From NCBI RefSeq assembly GCF_001514115.1, contig NZ_KQ948471.1, positions 118,528-182,527 of the forward strand: 64,000 bases of DNA. Reading direction: 5' to 3'. The first letter of the stretch is position 1; every line of letters begins with the position of its first letter. This DNA is from Streptomyces olivochromogenes. Its GTDB lineage: Bacteria; Actinomycetota; Actinomycetes; Streptomycetales; Streptomycetaceae. The position numbers and the translations under genes are program-made. This document shows positions 1 through 7,633 of this stretch, one piece after another. The notes under the pieces are model-generated. The model had not been told where the DNA came from. It did no database searches and worked only from the letters and a program-made list of their open reading frames with translations.

Positions 1-54
1 CCCGGTGACGAAGCCGTCGAGGGATACCGCGATGTCAGCGATGATGCGAGTCAT
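1..54 (-). CDS. Dihydrofolate reductase (RibD C-terminal) family protein, N-terminal end only
   Basis: Only the first 18 codons lie in the window; the gene runs off the left edge. The residues MTRIIADIAVSLDGFVTG match the characteristic start of the RibD C-terminal/dihydrofolate-reductase-like family (a short beta strand followed by SLDGFVTG). Members are small NADPH-binding reductases, mostly of unknown substrate. No strong ribosome binding site is visible upstream, so the start rests on the family pattern. A second member of this family is present at 59054-59659. Confidence 0.7.
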   Translation of the reverse strand, partial: MTRIIADIAVSLDGFVTG

Positions 55-166
55 GTCAGGGCAGATGTGATCCGCCGCCCGAACTCGGCGCTCTCGCATG
101 AAGCATGTGTGGGATGCGAACCCGACAGCCGCGGAGCGGAGGGTCGCCGGTCCGTCAGTTTCCGGT

Positions 167-1018
167 TCACCGGCCGCGCAGGCCCGCGCTGATCACGCGG
201 CCGGTCTGCCGGGCGGCTTCCGCCAGCCGTTCCAAGCGGTGCGCGGGATCGGTCAGGACGCAGAGGGCCGCCACCGGGGCGCCGTCCGCTCCGAGCAGCG
301 GCACCGCCGTGCAGCACACCCCGCTCGTCACTTCCTCCTCGTCGAATGCGGCACCCCGGTCCCGGATCGCGGCGGCCTCCTGGAGCCAGGACGCGGGAAG
401 CGGCCCCAGCAGGGGGTTCGGATGGGCCCCGGCTACCAGCACCTTGCCCGCCGCGGTGAACCACGGCCAGGTCGTACCGGTCCGCAGCGGGACCGGCTGC
501 TCGGCCTCGCCGGGACTCCACTCCACCATCAGGGTCTCGCCCCTCCACAGCACGGCGATCCCCGCCGTCATACCCGTGATCTCCACCAGACGCCGCACCG
601 GTTCCCTCGCGGCGGACCGCAACCGGGGATGCGGCTGCCACTCGCGCCCGAGGCTGAACATCCGCAGGCCCACCCGGTAACTCCCGCGGCACCGCTCCAC
701 CGCACCCAGGTCCGCCAGCTGTTCCAGCAGCCGGTACGCGGTCGTCTTGGGCAGCCCGCATTCGGACGCCAGCCTGGTCGGCCCGGCCTCCACGGCCCGT
801 TCCACCGCTTCCAGCAACGCGAAAGCACCTTCGAGTACGCTCCGTCCGCCCACGCCCGCCGCCGAAGGCGCACCAGCCGTGGCAGTCGCACCAGCCGTGC
901 CTGCGGCCGCACCCGCGGACCCGGGCGCCGGTGCCGGTGCCGGTGCCGGTGCCGGTGGCGGCGACGGAAGATTTCCCGGCATGACCTCCGGCATGACCTC
1001 CGGCATGACCTCCGGCAT
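167..1018 (-). CDS. IclR-family transcriptional regulator
   Basis: The protein has an N-terminal winged helix-turn-helix (SVLEGAFALLEAVERA, then PTRLASECGLPKTTAYRLL) and a C-terminal IclR effector-binding domain (TAAGKVLVAGA, with GVCCTAVPLLGADG near the end). IclR proteins are usually repressors or activators whose C-terminal domain senses a small molecule. The start is uncertain: the frame is open up to a GTG at 1195, and four in-frame ATG codons at 1018, 1006, 994 and 982 come from a 12-bp tandem repeat (MPEV repeated). All give a long Pro/Ala-rich extension before the helix-turn-helix, which is unusual for the family. It is divergent from the SARP gene at 1270, so control of the neighbouring peptide cluster is plausible but inferred. 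Confidence 0.8.
   Translation of the reverse strand: MPEVMPEVMPEVMPGNLPSPPPAPAPAPAPAPGSAGAAAGTAGATATAGAPSAAGVGGRSVLEGAFALLEAVERAVEAGPTRLASECGLPKTTAYRLLEQLADLGAVERCRGSYRVGLRMFSLGREWQPHPRLRSAAREPVRRLVEITGMTAGIAVLWRGETLMVEWSPGEAEQPVPLRTGTTWPWFTAAGKVLVAGAHPNPLLGPLPASWLQEAAAIRDRGAAFDEEEVTSGVCCTAVPLLGADGAPVAALCVLTDPAHRLERLAEAARQTGRVISAGLRGR
927..956. repeat. Hexanucleotide tandem repeat GCCGGT x5
   Basis: Five consecutive copies of GCCGGT lie inside the IclR frame and encode an alternating Ala-Pro tract in the N-terminal extension. Such repeats are prone to slippage. Confidence 0.9.
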
Positions 1019-1022
1019 GACC
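976..1022. repeat. 12-bp tandem repeat carrying four in-frame ATGs
   Basis: The unit CCGGCATGACCT is repeated three times plus a partial fourth copy. On the minus strand every unit supplies an ATG in the IclR frame (MPEV MPEV MPEV MPG), so copy number would change the number of possible start codons without shifting frame. Confidence 0.9.
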
Positions 1023-1269
1023 CCCGACCGCTGCACCGCCACCCGTATCCCCGGTGCGATCACTCCACGTCCGGTCACGCTCGCGCCTCCCCCGTCTGCC
1101 CGTTGCGCAGCCGGCAGGCGACGGCCCCTGCCGCCGTGCTCGGACGGGACGCGGTCATCGCCCGTCCGTGCGACCACGCCCCAGCAGACTGGCACTGGAG
1201 TGTGGCTTGAAACCTTGTCGAATGCTTGTCTCCCAGGGGAGGACGCTTCCCGGAGGGGAGGCAGACGAC

Positions 1270-4146
1270 ATGGTGGACGTGCAGTTGCTCGGTCCTGTGG
1301 AACTGTCGGTGGGGGGCCACGTGGTGGAGGTGGGCCCGCCGCAACGCCGTACGGTGATGGCTGCCCTGGCGGTGGACGTCGGCCGGCCCGTCGCCGTCGA
1401 CGTGGTCATCGAGCGGGTCTGGGGCGCGCGTGCGCCGAACGGGGCGCGGGCCGCGGTGCACGCCCATGTCGCCCGGATCCGGCGGATGTGCGAACAGGCC
1501 GCCGAAACGGCGAGAGAGCCCTTACGCGTGGCGCGGCGCTCGGGCGGGTACCTGCTGGAAGCCCGCCTGGACCAGGTGGACGTGTACCGGTTCCGGCAAC
1601 TGATCGACCAGGCGCGGGCGGTGGAGCGGAGCGACCCGGCGCGGGCGGCGCGGCTGCTGGGCGACGCACTCGGCCTGTGGCGCGGAGACCCCCTGTCCGG
1701 TCTGCAGGGACAGTGGGCGGCGCGGATGCGCGAGGCCTGGCGGCGGCAGCGCCAGGACGCCGCCGTCGGGTGGGCCCGCGCGGAGCTGCGCCTGGGTGAT
1801 CCCGTGTCCGTCATCGGCCCGCTGACCGGCCTGCTCGGTGAGTATCCGCTGGCGGAACCCCTGGCCGAAGCGCTGATGCGGGCGCTGCACGACACCGGGC
1901 GAAGCGCGGAGGCGCTGGACTGCTACGCCGCCGTCCGAGAGCGGCTGGCGGAAGAGCTGGGTACGGATCCGGGACCGGCGCTGCGGCAACTGCACCAGGC
2001 GATCCTGCGGGGCCACCAGTCCGAGTCCGCTTCGCGGGCCAAGCCCCCGCTGCAGCCGCCGTCCGCGGGGGCGCGACCGGGTGATCGTCCCGCCCAACTG
2101 CCCATGGCCGTACGCGGGTTCACCGGCCGTGACGAGGAACTGGCCCGCCTCGCGGCGATCCTCGCCTCGGCGGAGGGAGAATCCGCGGCGGTGGTGATCT
2201 CGGCGGTGTCGGGCATGGCGGGGGTCGGGAAGACGGCGCTGGCGGTGCACTGGGCGCGCCGGGTGGCAGGCGCGTTCCCCGACGGGCAGCTGTATGTGAA
2301 CCTGCGGGGATTCGATCCGCAGGGGGCGGCGGCGCCTCTGACGGAGGTGGTACGGGGGTTTCTGGACGCCTTCGGGGTGCGGCCCGAGCGGGTGCCGCCG
2401 GGCCTGGAGGCCCAAGTGGGCCTGTACCGGAGCCTGTTGGCGGGGCGGCGGATGATCGTGGTGCTGGACAACGCGCGGGACGAGGAACAGGTCCGTCCGC
2501 TGCTGCCGGGCGCGGTCGGCTGCATGGCGCTGGTGACCAGCCGGAACCGGCTGACCGGGCTGGCGGTGACGGAGGGCGCCCATCTGCTGGCGGTCGACTC
2601 GCTGAGTCCGGACGCGGCGCGGGACGTACTGGCGGAGCGGCTCGGGGCGGGACGGGTGGCGGCCGAGCTGGAGGCCGTGGCGGACATCGTCGCCTCGTGC
2701 GCGGGACTGCCGCTGGCGCTGGCGGTGGTGGCGGCCCGTGCGGCCGTACAGCCGGGCAGGCCGCTCAGAGCGCTGGCGGATGAACTGCGGCAGGCGGGCG
2801 GCCCGCTGGACGCACTGGACGGGGGAGAGGAGGCCAGCCGGGTGCGGGCGGTGTTCTCCTGGTCCTACAGCGCGCTCAGCACCGGCGCGGCCCGGATGTT
2901 CCGGCTGCTGGCGCTGCATCCGGGGCCGGACGTGGGACAGGCGGCGGCGGCCGCGCTGGCGGGGGTGTCGCCGGAACGGGCCCGGGGACTGCTGAGTGAA
3001 CTGACCGGCGGGCACCTGCTGGTCGAGCACGTACCGGGACGGTACACGTTCCACGATCTCCTGCGGGTGTACGCAGGGGAGTTGACGGCCGTCTACGACG
3101 GTGAGCGGGTGCGGCGGGCGGCGCTGCACCGGATGATGGATCACTACCTGCACACCGCGAGGGCGGCCGATGTACTGGTGACCCCGCAGCCCCATCCGGT
3201 GGCGACGGGGCCGGCCGCGCCGGGGTCCAACGTGCAGGAGCCCGCCGACTACGGGCAGGCGCGGGCCTGGCTCGTCGCCGAGCACGCGGTGCTGCTGGAG
3301 ATCGTGCGGCAGCCGCCGCCGGACTTCGACGGCCATGTGTGGCGGCTGGTCACGGTGCTGACGAGCTTTCTGGACCGGCACGGGTACTGGCAGGCCTTGC
3401 TGGCGGCCGGGCGCAGCGCGCTGGCGGCGGCCCGGCGCGAGGGCGACCTCGCCGGACAGGCGGGTTCCTACCGCGGTCTGGGGCTGGCGCTGGACCGGTT
3501 GAAGCGCCCGGGGCCGGCCCGGGAGCACTACCTGCGGGCACTGGAGCTGTTCGGCACGCTGGGCAGCGACGCGGGGCAGGCCCGTACACATCAGCATCTG
3601 TCGCGGATGTCGGGGGCACAGGGCCGCCCCCGGCAGGCGCTCGAGCACGCGTACCGGAGCCTGGAGCACTACCGGACGGCGGGCGACCGGGCAGGACAGG
3701 CCGCGGCGTTGAACCACATCGGCTGGCGGCAGGCCAACCTCGGCGACCACCTCGGCGCGCTGGCGCACTGCGAGCAGGCCCTCGAGCTCGCGCACGAGGC
3801 CGGGGACGTGGACGGGCAGGCCCACATCCTGGACAGCCTGGGCTACATCCATCATCACCTGGGCCGGTACCAGCAGGCGGTCGACCGCTACCGGCGGGCG
3901 GCGGAGCTGTTCCGCGCCACCGGCGAGCGCCACAGCGAGGCCGCCTGTCTGCTCTGCCTCGGCGACACACACCGCAGCGCCCACCAGCCCGACGCGGCCC
4001 GCGACGCCTGGACCCGGGCCCTGTCCCTCACCGGCGAACTCGGCCTGCCCGACGACGACTCCCTGCGCGCCGAAATCCTCGACCGCCTGAGTTCCGCGGC
4101 CACCTCCGGCAGGCCGTCCGGCCACATCCCGGTCCGGCCCCAGTAG
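1270..4146 (+). CDS. Large SARP/AfsR-type transcriptional activator (958 aa)
   Basis: The protein starts MVDVQLLGPVELSVGG, the typical opening of an OmpR-like winged-helix domain in Streptomyces antibiotic regulatory proteins. A bacterial transcriptional activation domain follows (VDVYRFRQLIDQAR to about residue 250). An NB-ARC ATPase region comes next, with Walker A GMAGVGKTA near residues 314-322 and the arm VLVTSRNRLTGL-like segment. The C-terminus is a TPR array. This architecture matches AfsR, a phosphorylatable, ATP-binding activator of secondary metabolism. I chose ATG 1270 because GGAGGGGAGG precedes it; the frame is open further upstream. It lies just before the two precursor peptides and is the likely cluster activator (inference). 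Its NB-ARC part resembles that of the protein at 16478. Confidence 0.92.
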   Translation: MVDVQLLGPVELSVGGHVVEVGPPQRRTVMAALAVDVGRPVAVDVVIERVWGARAPNGARAAVHAHVARIRRMCEQAAETAREPLRVARRSGGYLLEARLDQVDVYRFRQLIDQARAVERSDPARAARLLGDALGLWRGDPLSGLQGQWAARMREAWRRQRQDAAVGWARAELRLGDPVSVIGPLTGLLGEYPLAEPLAEALMRALHDTGRSAEALDCYAAVRERLAEELGTDPGPALRQLHQAILRGHQSESASRAKPPLQPPSAGARPGDRPAQLPMAVRGFTGRDEELARLAAILASAEGESAAVVISAVSGMAGVGKTALAVHWARRVAGAFPDGQLYVNLRGFDPQGAAAPLTEVVRGFLDAFGVRPERVPPGLEAQVGLYRSLLAGRRMIVVLDNARDEEQVRPLLPGAVGCMALVTSRNRLTGLAVTEGAHLLAVDSLSPDAARDVLAERLGAGRVAAELEAVADIVASCAGLPLALAVVAARAAVQPGRPLRALADELRQAGGPLDALDGGEEASRVRAVFSWSYSALSTGAARMFRLLALHPGPDVGQAAAAALAGVSPERARGLLSELTGGHLLVEHVPGRYTFHDLLRVYAGELTAVYDGERVRRAALHRMMDHYLHTARAADVLVTPQPHPVATGPAAPGSNVQEPADYGQARAWLVAEHAVLLEIVRQPPPDFDGHVWRLVTVLTSFLDRHGYWQALLAAGRSALAAARREGDLAGQAGSYRGLGLALDRLKRPGPAREHYLRALELFGTLGSDAGQARTHQHLSRMSGAQGRPRQALEHAYRSLEHYRTAGDRAGQAAALNHIGWRQANLGDHLGALAHCEQALELAHEAGDVDGQAHILDSLGYIHHHLGRYQQAVDRYRRAAELFRATGERHSEAACLLCLGDTHRSAHQPDAARDAWTRALSLTGELGLPDDDSLRAEILDRLSSAATSGRPSGHIPVRPQ

Positions 4147-4180
4147 GCCCGGGCAGCGGACCGGCCGTTTCGGGCCTTCG

Positions 4181-4197
4181 GTTCCGCTGAGCGGAAC
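4181..4197. terminator. Short hairpin after the SARP gene
   Basis: GTTCCGC and GCGGAAC form a perfect 7-bp stem with a 3-nt loop, 35 bp after the SARP stop. It could be a weak terminator or part of the promoter region of the first precursor gene; no T-tract follows. Confidence 0.4.
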
Positions 4198-4314
4198 AGG
4201 GCACGACAGGCCGTTCCACGCCCACCACACTTCCGAAAGAGTGACGACGCGCTGGCGCTGTTTTCGCACCTTTCGAGTGCCGGTTCCATCGAGCGGCGGA
4301 GGGGAGGGAACATC

Positions 4315-4401
4315 ATGGAGAAGACCGTCGTGGAGAACGACCCGCAGATCGACGATCCGGATTCTGCCCTGGTCACAGTGGGAGTCAGCGTCAGTTTCTG
4401 A
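4315..4401 (+). CDS. RiPP precursor peptide 1 (28 aa)
   Basis: A short reading frame with a very strong ribosome binding site (GGAGGGGAGGG, 7 bp before ATG). It begins MEKTVV, has an acidic middle and ends in a hydrophobic, valine-rich tail VTVGVSVSF. A second peptide with the same MEKTVVxNxPQ start lies at 4583. Short peptides with a conserved leader and variable tail directly before a RiPP-type radical SAM enzyme are expected to be its substrates. I infer that the N-terminal half is the leader and the C-terminal 9-10 residues the modified core. No leader peptidase is obvious nearby. Confidence 0.8.
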   Translation: MEKTVVENDPQIDDPDSALVTVGVSVSF

Positions 4402-4414
4402 CGCTGTCCAGAAG

Positions 4415-4440
4415 GACCCCGACCGGATTCCCGCGGGGTC
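4415..4440. terminator. Hairpin between the two precursor genes (first)
   Basis: GACCCCG (4415-4421) pairs with CGGGGTC (4434-4440), a 7-bp stem with a 12-nt loop, starting 13 bp after the first precursor stop. It is followed at once by a longer hairpin, so it may form part of a transcript-stabilising or terminating structure. Confidence 0.45.
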
Positions 4441-4446
4441 TTCCAG

Positions 4447-4489
4447 ACGCTTCCGGTGCAACCCGAGGATCCGGTCGCACCGGAAGCGT
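4447..4489. terminator. Strong 13-bp hairpin between the two precursor genes
   Basis: ACGCTTCCGGTGC (4447-4459) and GCACCGGAAGCGT (4477-4489) are perfect complements with a 17-nt loop. Its position between two precursor genes fits either a partial terminator that adjusts peptide-to-enzyme ratio or an mRNA-stabilising element. No T-rich tail is visible. Confidence 0.65.
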
Positions 4490-4582
4490 TCAAAGAACAT
4501 CGGCATGGCAGGGTCACCGCACCGGGGCGGGCCGCATGCCATGCCCGCCCTGTCACCATCGAACGGCCGGGGGAGGAGCGCC

Positions 4583-4678
4583 ATGGAGAAGACCGTCGTG
4601 CACAACAACCCGCAGATGGAAAACCGTGAAGACGTCGATTCGACGATGATATCGGTGATGGTGTACGTCACCTTCTGA
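4583..4678 (+). CDS. RiPP precursor peptide 2 (31 aa)
   Basis: Starts MEKTVVHNNPQM after the ribosome binding site GGGGGAGGAG. It shares the MEKTVV-N-PQ leader block with the peptide at 4315, then diverges to a C-terminal ISVMVYVTF. Both tails are rich in beta-branched and aromatic residues and end in Phe. It ends 72 bp before the radical SAM gene. The pattern of conserved leader plus variable hydrophobic core supports a substrate role; the actual product is unknown. Confidence 0.8.
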   Translation: MEKTVVHNNPQMENREDVDSTMISVMVYVTF

Positions 4679-4750
4679 CCAGCGCGGCCTCGCTTCCAAG
4701 CCTTGCTCCGTGCTTCCGCCCGGGAGACACGGGCTCACGCCGGAGGGCAT

Positions 4751-6676
4751 ATGAAGATCACGCTGGTCTGCATGCCGTGGGCCACGACAGCAACCCCTTC
4801 GCTCGCACTCGGGATCCTTTCGCGAAGGATCGCGGACACCTTCCCGGAAATCGAGACGAAGACCGTCTACGCCAACATCGAGTTCGCCGACTGGATGGAC
4901 CAGCAAGGAGGACTCGGCGCCCCGGAGTTCAGCTTTTTCTCCCTGCACAGCTATTTCCTGGGATGCGGCGACTGGGTGTTCTCTTCCGCCCTCTACAAGG
5001 ACCCCTCGTGGCGGGTCGACGAGTTCACCGCCGGACTGAGGGGAAAGATCACGGACAACCAGTTGGAGACCTGTCTGCGACTGCACCGGATCGTTCCCGA
5101 TTTCATTGAAGCCACCGCACGCCAGATAGTCGCCGACGGTCCCGATCTCGTGGGCGCGACCTCGACGTTCCAGCAGAACGTGGCGTCACTCGCACTGCTG
5201 CGCCGGATCAAGGAACTGGCCCCCGGCACGACGACCGTCATGGGCGGAGCCAACTGCGACGGCCCGCAAGGGGACGCGCTGCACCGCAACTTCGACTTCC
5301 TCGACTACGTCGTACGCGGCGAGGCGGAGCGGACGTTCCCGCAACTTGTCGAGGCCCTTCACACCGACGGCGAGCCGGACACCTCGCACATCCCCGGCCT
5401 GTGCCGGCGCGACGGCGGCGCCAGCGTGAGCAACCCGTCCACCGAGCGGCTCCTTGCGCCGTCCGAGATCCCCGCGCCCGACTTCGACGCCTACTTCGAG
5501 CGCCTCAGGCGCTCGCGCGTGCAGTCCTGGTACGAGCCGGTGCTCGTGGTCGAGGGCGCGCGCGGCTGCTGGTGGGGCGAGAAGCACCACTGCACGTTCT
5601 GCGGACTCAACGGCTCCGCGATGACCTTCCGCAGCAAGAGCCCGCACACCTATCTGGAGGAGATCCTCACGCTCGCCGGGCGCCACCATGTGCTGGACTT
5701 CTACGCCGTGGACAACATCCTGGAGATGTCCTACCTCGACTCCGTCCTGGACAAGCTCGCCGAGGCCCCCTTCGACCTGCGCATCCAGTACGAGGTCAAG
5801 TCGAACATGAAGCTGTCGCAGATCGCCCAGATGCGTGCGGCGGGTGTGGTCAGCGTCCAGCCGGGCATCGAGAGCCTCAGCAGCCGCGTGCTGAAGATCA
5901 TGGACAAGGGCGTGAGCGGCACCCACAACATCCGCTTCCTCCGGGACGCCGAGACCCACGGACTGTCGGTGGCGTGGAACTACCTGTACGGGTTCCCGGG
6001 TGAGACCCAGGACGACTACCTGCCCCTCATCGAGCAGTTTCCGGCCCTGCACCACCTCCACCCCAGCACCGGAGCGAACAGGATCGCGCTGGAGCGTTTC
6101 AGCCCCTACTTCGACCGCCCCGAGCTGGGCTTCGCCGACCGGCGCCCGAACCCGCAGTACCAGATCACCTATGACCTCCCGGAAGCCGAACTGGCCGACC
6201 TCGCCTACCTGTTCGACACCCCCGCCCAGGGCATCGACCGCAAGCTCGCCGAACGGCTCGCCGAAGCCCTTCAGGAGTGGGCCGACAACTACATCCGCAG
6301 CAGCCTGTCCTACGTCGACCGCGGCGACCGCATCACGCTCACCAACTCCCGGCCGGGCTTCTCCTGGCGGTCCATGACCCTGCAGGACCCCGTCGAGGCC
6401 GAACTGTTCCGCGCCCTGCACGACCCCAGGTCCGTCGCTCAACTGGTACGCCGCGCGGCCCAGGTCACTCGCGCCTGGGACGAGAACCGCGTCGAGGCTT
6501 TGCTGGGCGACTGGCGGCGACAGGGACTGATCTTCGTCGAGGCCGACCGTGCCGTCCACCTCGCCACCGAGGACGAGAACCAACTGCTGTGCCGCATCCG
6601 GCGCGACTCGCAGAGCGGCGGACCCGAACTGGCCCTGGAACTGGCCGAGGAGTCCACATGCGTGACGATCTCCTGA
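4751..6676 (+). CDS. B12-binding radical SAM enzyme, RiPP maturation C-methyltransferase type (641 aa)
   Basis: The N-terminal part is a cobalamin-binding-like domain (MKITLVCMPW, LVGATSTFQQNVA, TTVMGGANCDG). The radical SAM core carries a cluster-binding motif C273-x7-C281-x2-C284 in the context RGCWWGEKHHCTFCGLNG. This spacing and the CWWG-HCTFCGLN signature are, from memory, typical of the RiPP maturation radical SAM C-methyltransferase family (rSAM_ocin type). Later landmarks are QPGIESLSS and WNYLYGFPGE. Family members use SAM and methylcobalamin to methylate unactivated carbons of a precursor peptide. Start ATG 4751 follows GGAGGG. The 3' end overlaps the next gene by 19 bp, indicating co-translation. 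Confidence 0.9.
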   Translation: MKITLVCMPWATTATPSLALGILSRRIADTFPEIETKTVYANIEFADWMDQQGGLGAPEFSFFSLHSYFLGCGDWVFSSALYKDPSWRVDEFTAGLRGKITDNQLETCLRLHRIVPDFIEATARQIVADGPDLVGATSTFQQNVASLALLRRIKELAPGTTTVMGGANCDGPQGDALHRNFDFLDYVVRGEAERTFPQLVEALHTDGEPDTSHIPGLCRRDGGASVSNPSTERLLAPSEIPAPDFDAYFERLRRSRVQSWYEPVLVVEGARGCWWGEKHHCTFCGLNGSAMTFRSKSPHTYLEEILTLAGRHHVLDFYAVDNILEMSYLDSVLDKLAEAPFDLRIQYEVKSNMKLSQIAQMRAAGVVSVQPGIESLSSRVLKIMDKGVSGTHNIRFLRDAETHGLSVAWNYLYGFPGETQDDYLPLIEQFPALHHLHPSTGANRIALERFSPYFDRPELGFADRRPNPQYQITYDLPEAELADLAYLFDTPAQGIDRKLAERLAEALQEWADNYIRSSLSYVDRGDRITLTNSRPGFSWRSMTLQDPVEAELFRALHDPRSVAQLVRRAAQVTRAWDENRVEALLGDWRRQGLIFVEADRAVHLATEDENQLLCRIRRDSQSGGPELALELAEESTCVTIS

Positions 6677-7248
6677 CCCCGCCGTCCACGACCCCGAACG
6701 GCTCGCCCCCCGCGCGTCACGTGCACGACCTGTACGCGCGCGGCGTGCGGTACGCCGAACTCCACGAGCCCGTCAACCTGAGCTCGCCCACCCCCCGCGA
6801 TCTGCGCGCCCTCGACTTCGTCCGGGTCGCCACCGCCCGCGGCCTGCTGGTGCGCTGGCAGCTGCGGGCAGGCCGGCGCGCCGACCCGGCCCTGACCGCA
6901 CGCGACCTGACACACCTTCAGCCCCCGGCCTCCCTCGACGGCACCCGGCCGGCCGAACGCCTCACCGAGTGGCGCAACCGGTTCTACATCGGCCGCTGCG
7001 TCTGGCGCCGAGGCCCCGGCTTCGTACAGATCCGCGACCGGCGGGACGGAGTGCTGCAACGGTTCAACCTGCTCCAGCCCGCATACGTGCAAGCAGCGAC
7101 CCTGCTGGAGCAGCAGCAGGTGAGCGGCGTCGATCCCGATGTCCTCGTGGCACTGCGCGCCGAGCACCTCGTGCTGGACCTCGGCGGCCTCGACTGGTGG
7201 GCTCCCTGCCTCATCGACCGGTGGCCCGTCCCGTCCATGGTCCTGTGA
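6658..7248 (+). CDS. DUF5825-like protein of the RiPP cluster (196 aa)
   Basis: A soluble protein beginning MRDDLLTPPS, with segments RDLRALDFVRVATARGLLVRW and WRNRFYIGRCVWRRGPGFVQIRD. From memory it resembles the DUF5825 family, found beside radical SAM RiPP enzymes in actinomycetes; its role is unknown. A partner or recognition protein for the radical SAM enzyme is a reasonable guess. The start lies inside the end of the radical SAM gene (19-bp overlap), so the two are probably translationally coupled. Confidence 0.7.
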   Translation: MRDDLLTPPSTTPNGSPPARHVHDLYARGVRYAELHEPVNLSSPTPRDLRALDFVRVATARGLLVRWQLRAGRRADPALTARDLTHLQPPASLDGTRPAERLTEWRNRFYIGRCVWRRGPGFVQIRDRRDGVLQRFNLLQPAYVQAATLLEQQQVSGVDPDVLVALRAEHLVLDLGGLDWWAPCLIDRWPVPSMVL

Positions 7249-7291
7249 GCGGTACGCCAACCTCCTGACCCGACCTCCCGAAGGAGCCGGC

Positions 7292-7633
7292 ATGGTCAAT
7301 GACGTCGCGGCCGCGGTCCTCGCCTGCGGGGCCGTGGCCTGGCTGGTGTGGCGCGGCTTCTTCACCGCACCGGGGTCCTTCGGCTCCTGGGCGATGTTCT
7401 CCCACATCGGCGGCTACCGCGCCCGGCTGCACGACGTACGCGACGGGCGGCCCGTGTGCCCCTGGGAGTACGAACTGCGCCAGGACCACTTCGGCTCCCC
7501 GGAGGCGCTCGCCTCGCTGGTGCGCTACCTCGAAGAGGAACACGGCCTGCGCGTGGTCGGGGACGGCGTACTCCTGGTGCCTTTCGGCCACATCAGGATC
7601 GCGGTCAGAAACGGCAGGATCGTGCGTGCATGA
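7292..7633 (+). CDS. Small membrane-anchored protein paired with the HTTM protein (113 aa)
   Basis: Starts at ATG 7292 after AAGGAG. One N-terminal transmembrane helix (AAAVLACGAVAWLVW) is followed by a soluble domain with WAMFSHIGGYRARL and a C-terminal GHIRIAVRNGRIVRA. It overlaps the downstream HTTM gene by 8 bp. Small proteins with a WxMFS-like segment next to HTTM proteins occur in other actinomycetes as far as I recall, suggesting the two form a complex. Function unknown. Confidence 0.7.
   Translation: MVNDVAAAVLACGAVAWLVWRGFFTAPGSFGSWAMFSHIGGYRARLHDVRDGRPVCPWEYELRQDHFGSPEALASLVRYLEEEHGLRVVGDGVLLVPFGHIRIAVRNGRIVRA

Noticed and set aside
51..761. Long Arg/Gly-rich frames overlapping the IclR gene on both strands
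   Set aside because: Composition is low-complexity and they run in the shadow frames of a clearly recognisable IclR protein.
1522..4671. 1049-codon minus-strand open frame opposite the SARP gene
   Set aside because: It mirrors the SARP coding strand, is rich in Arg/Pro/Gln and spans both precursor genes; the plus-strand protein has clear domains.
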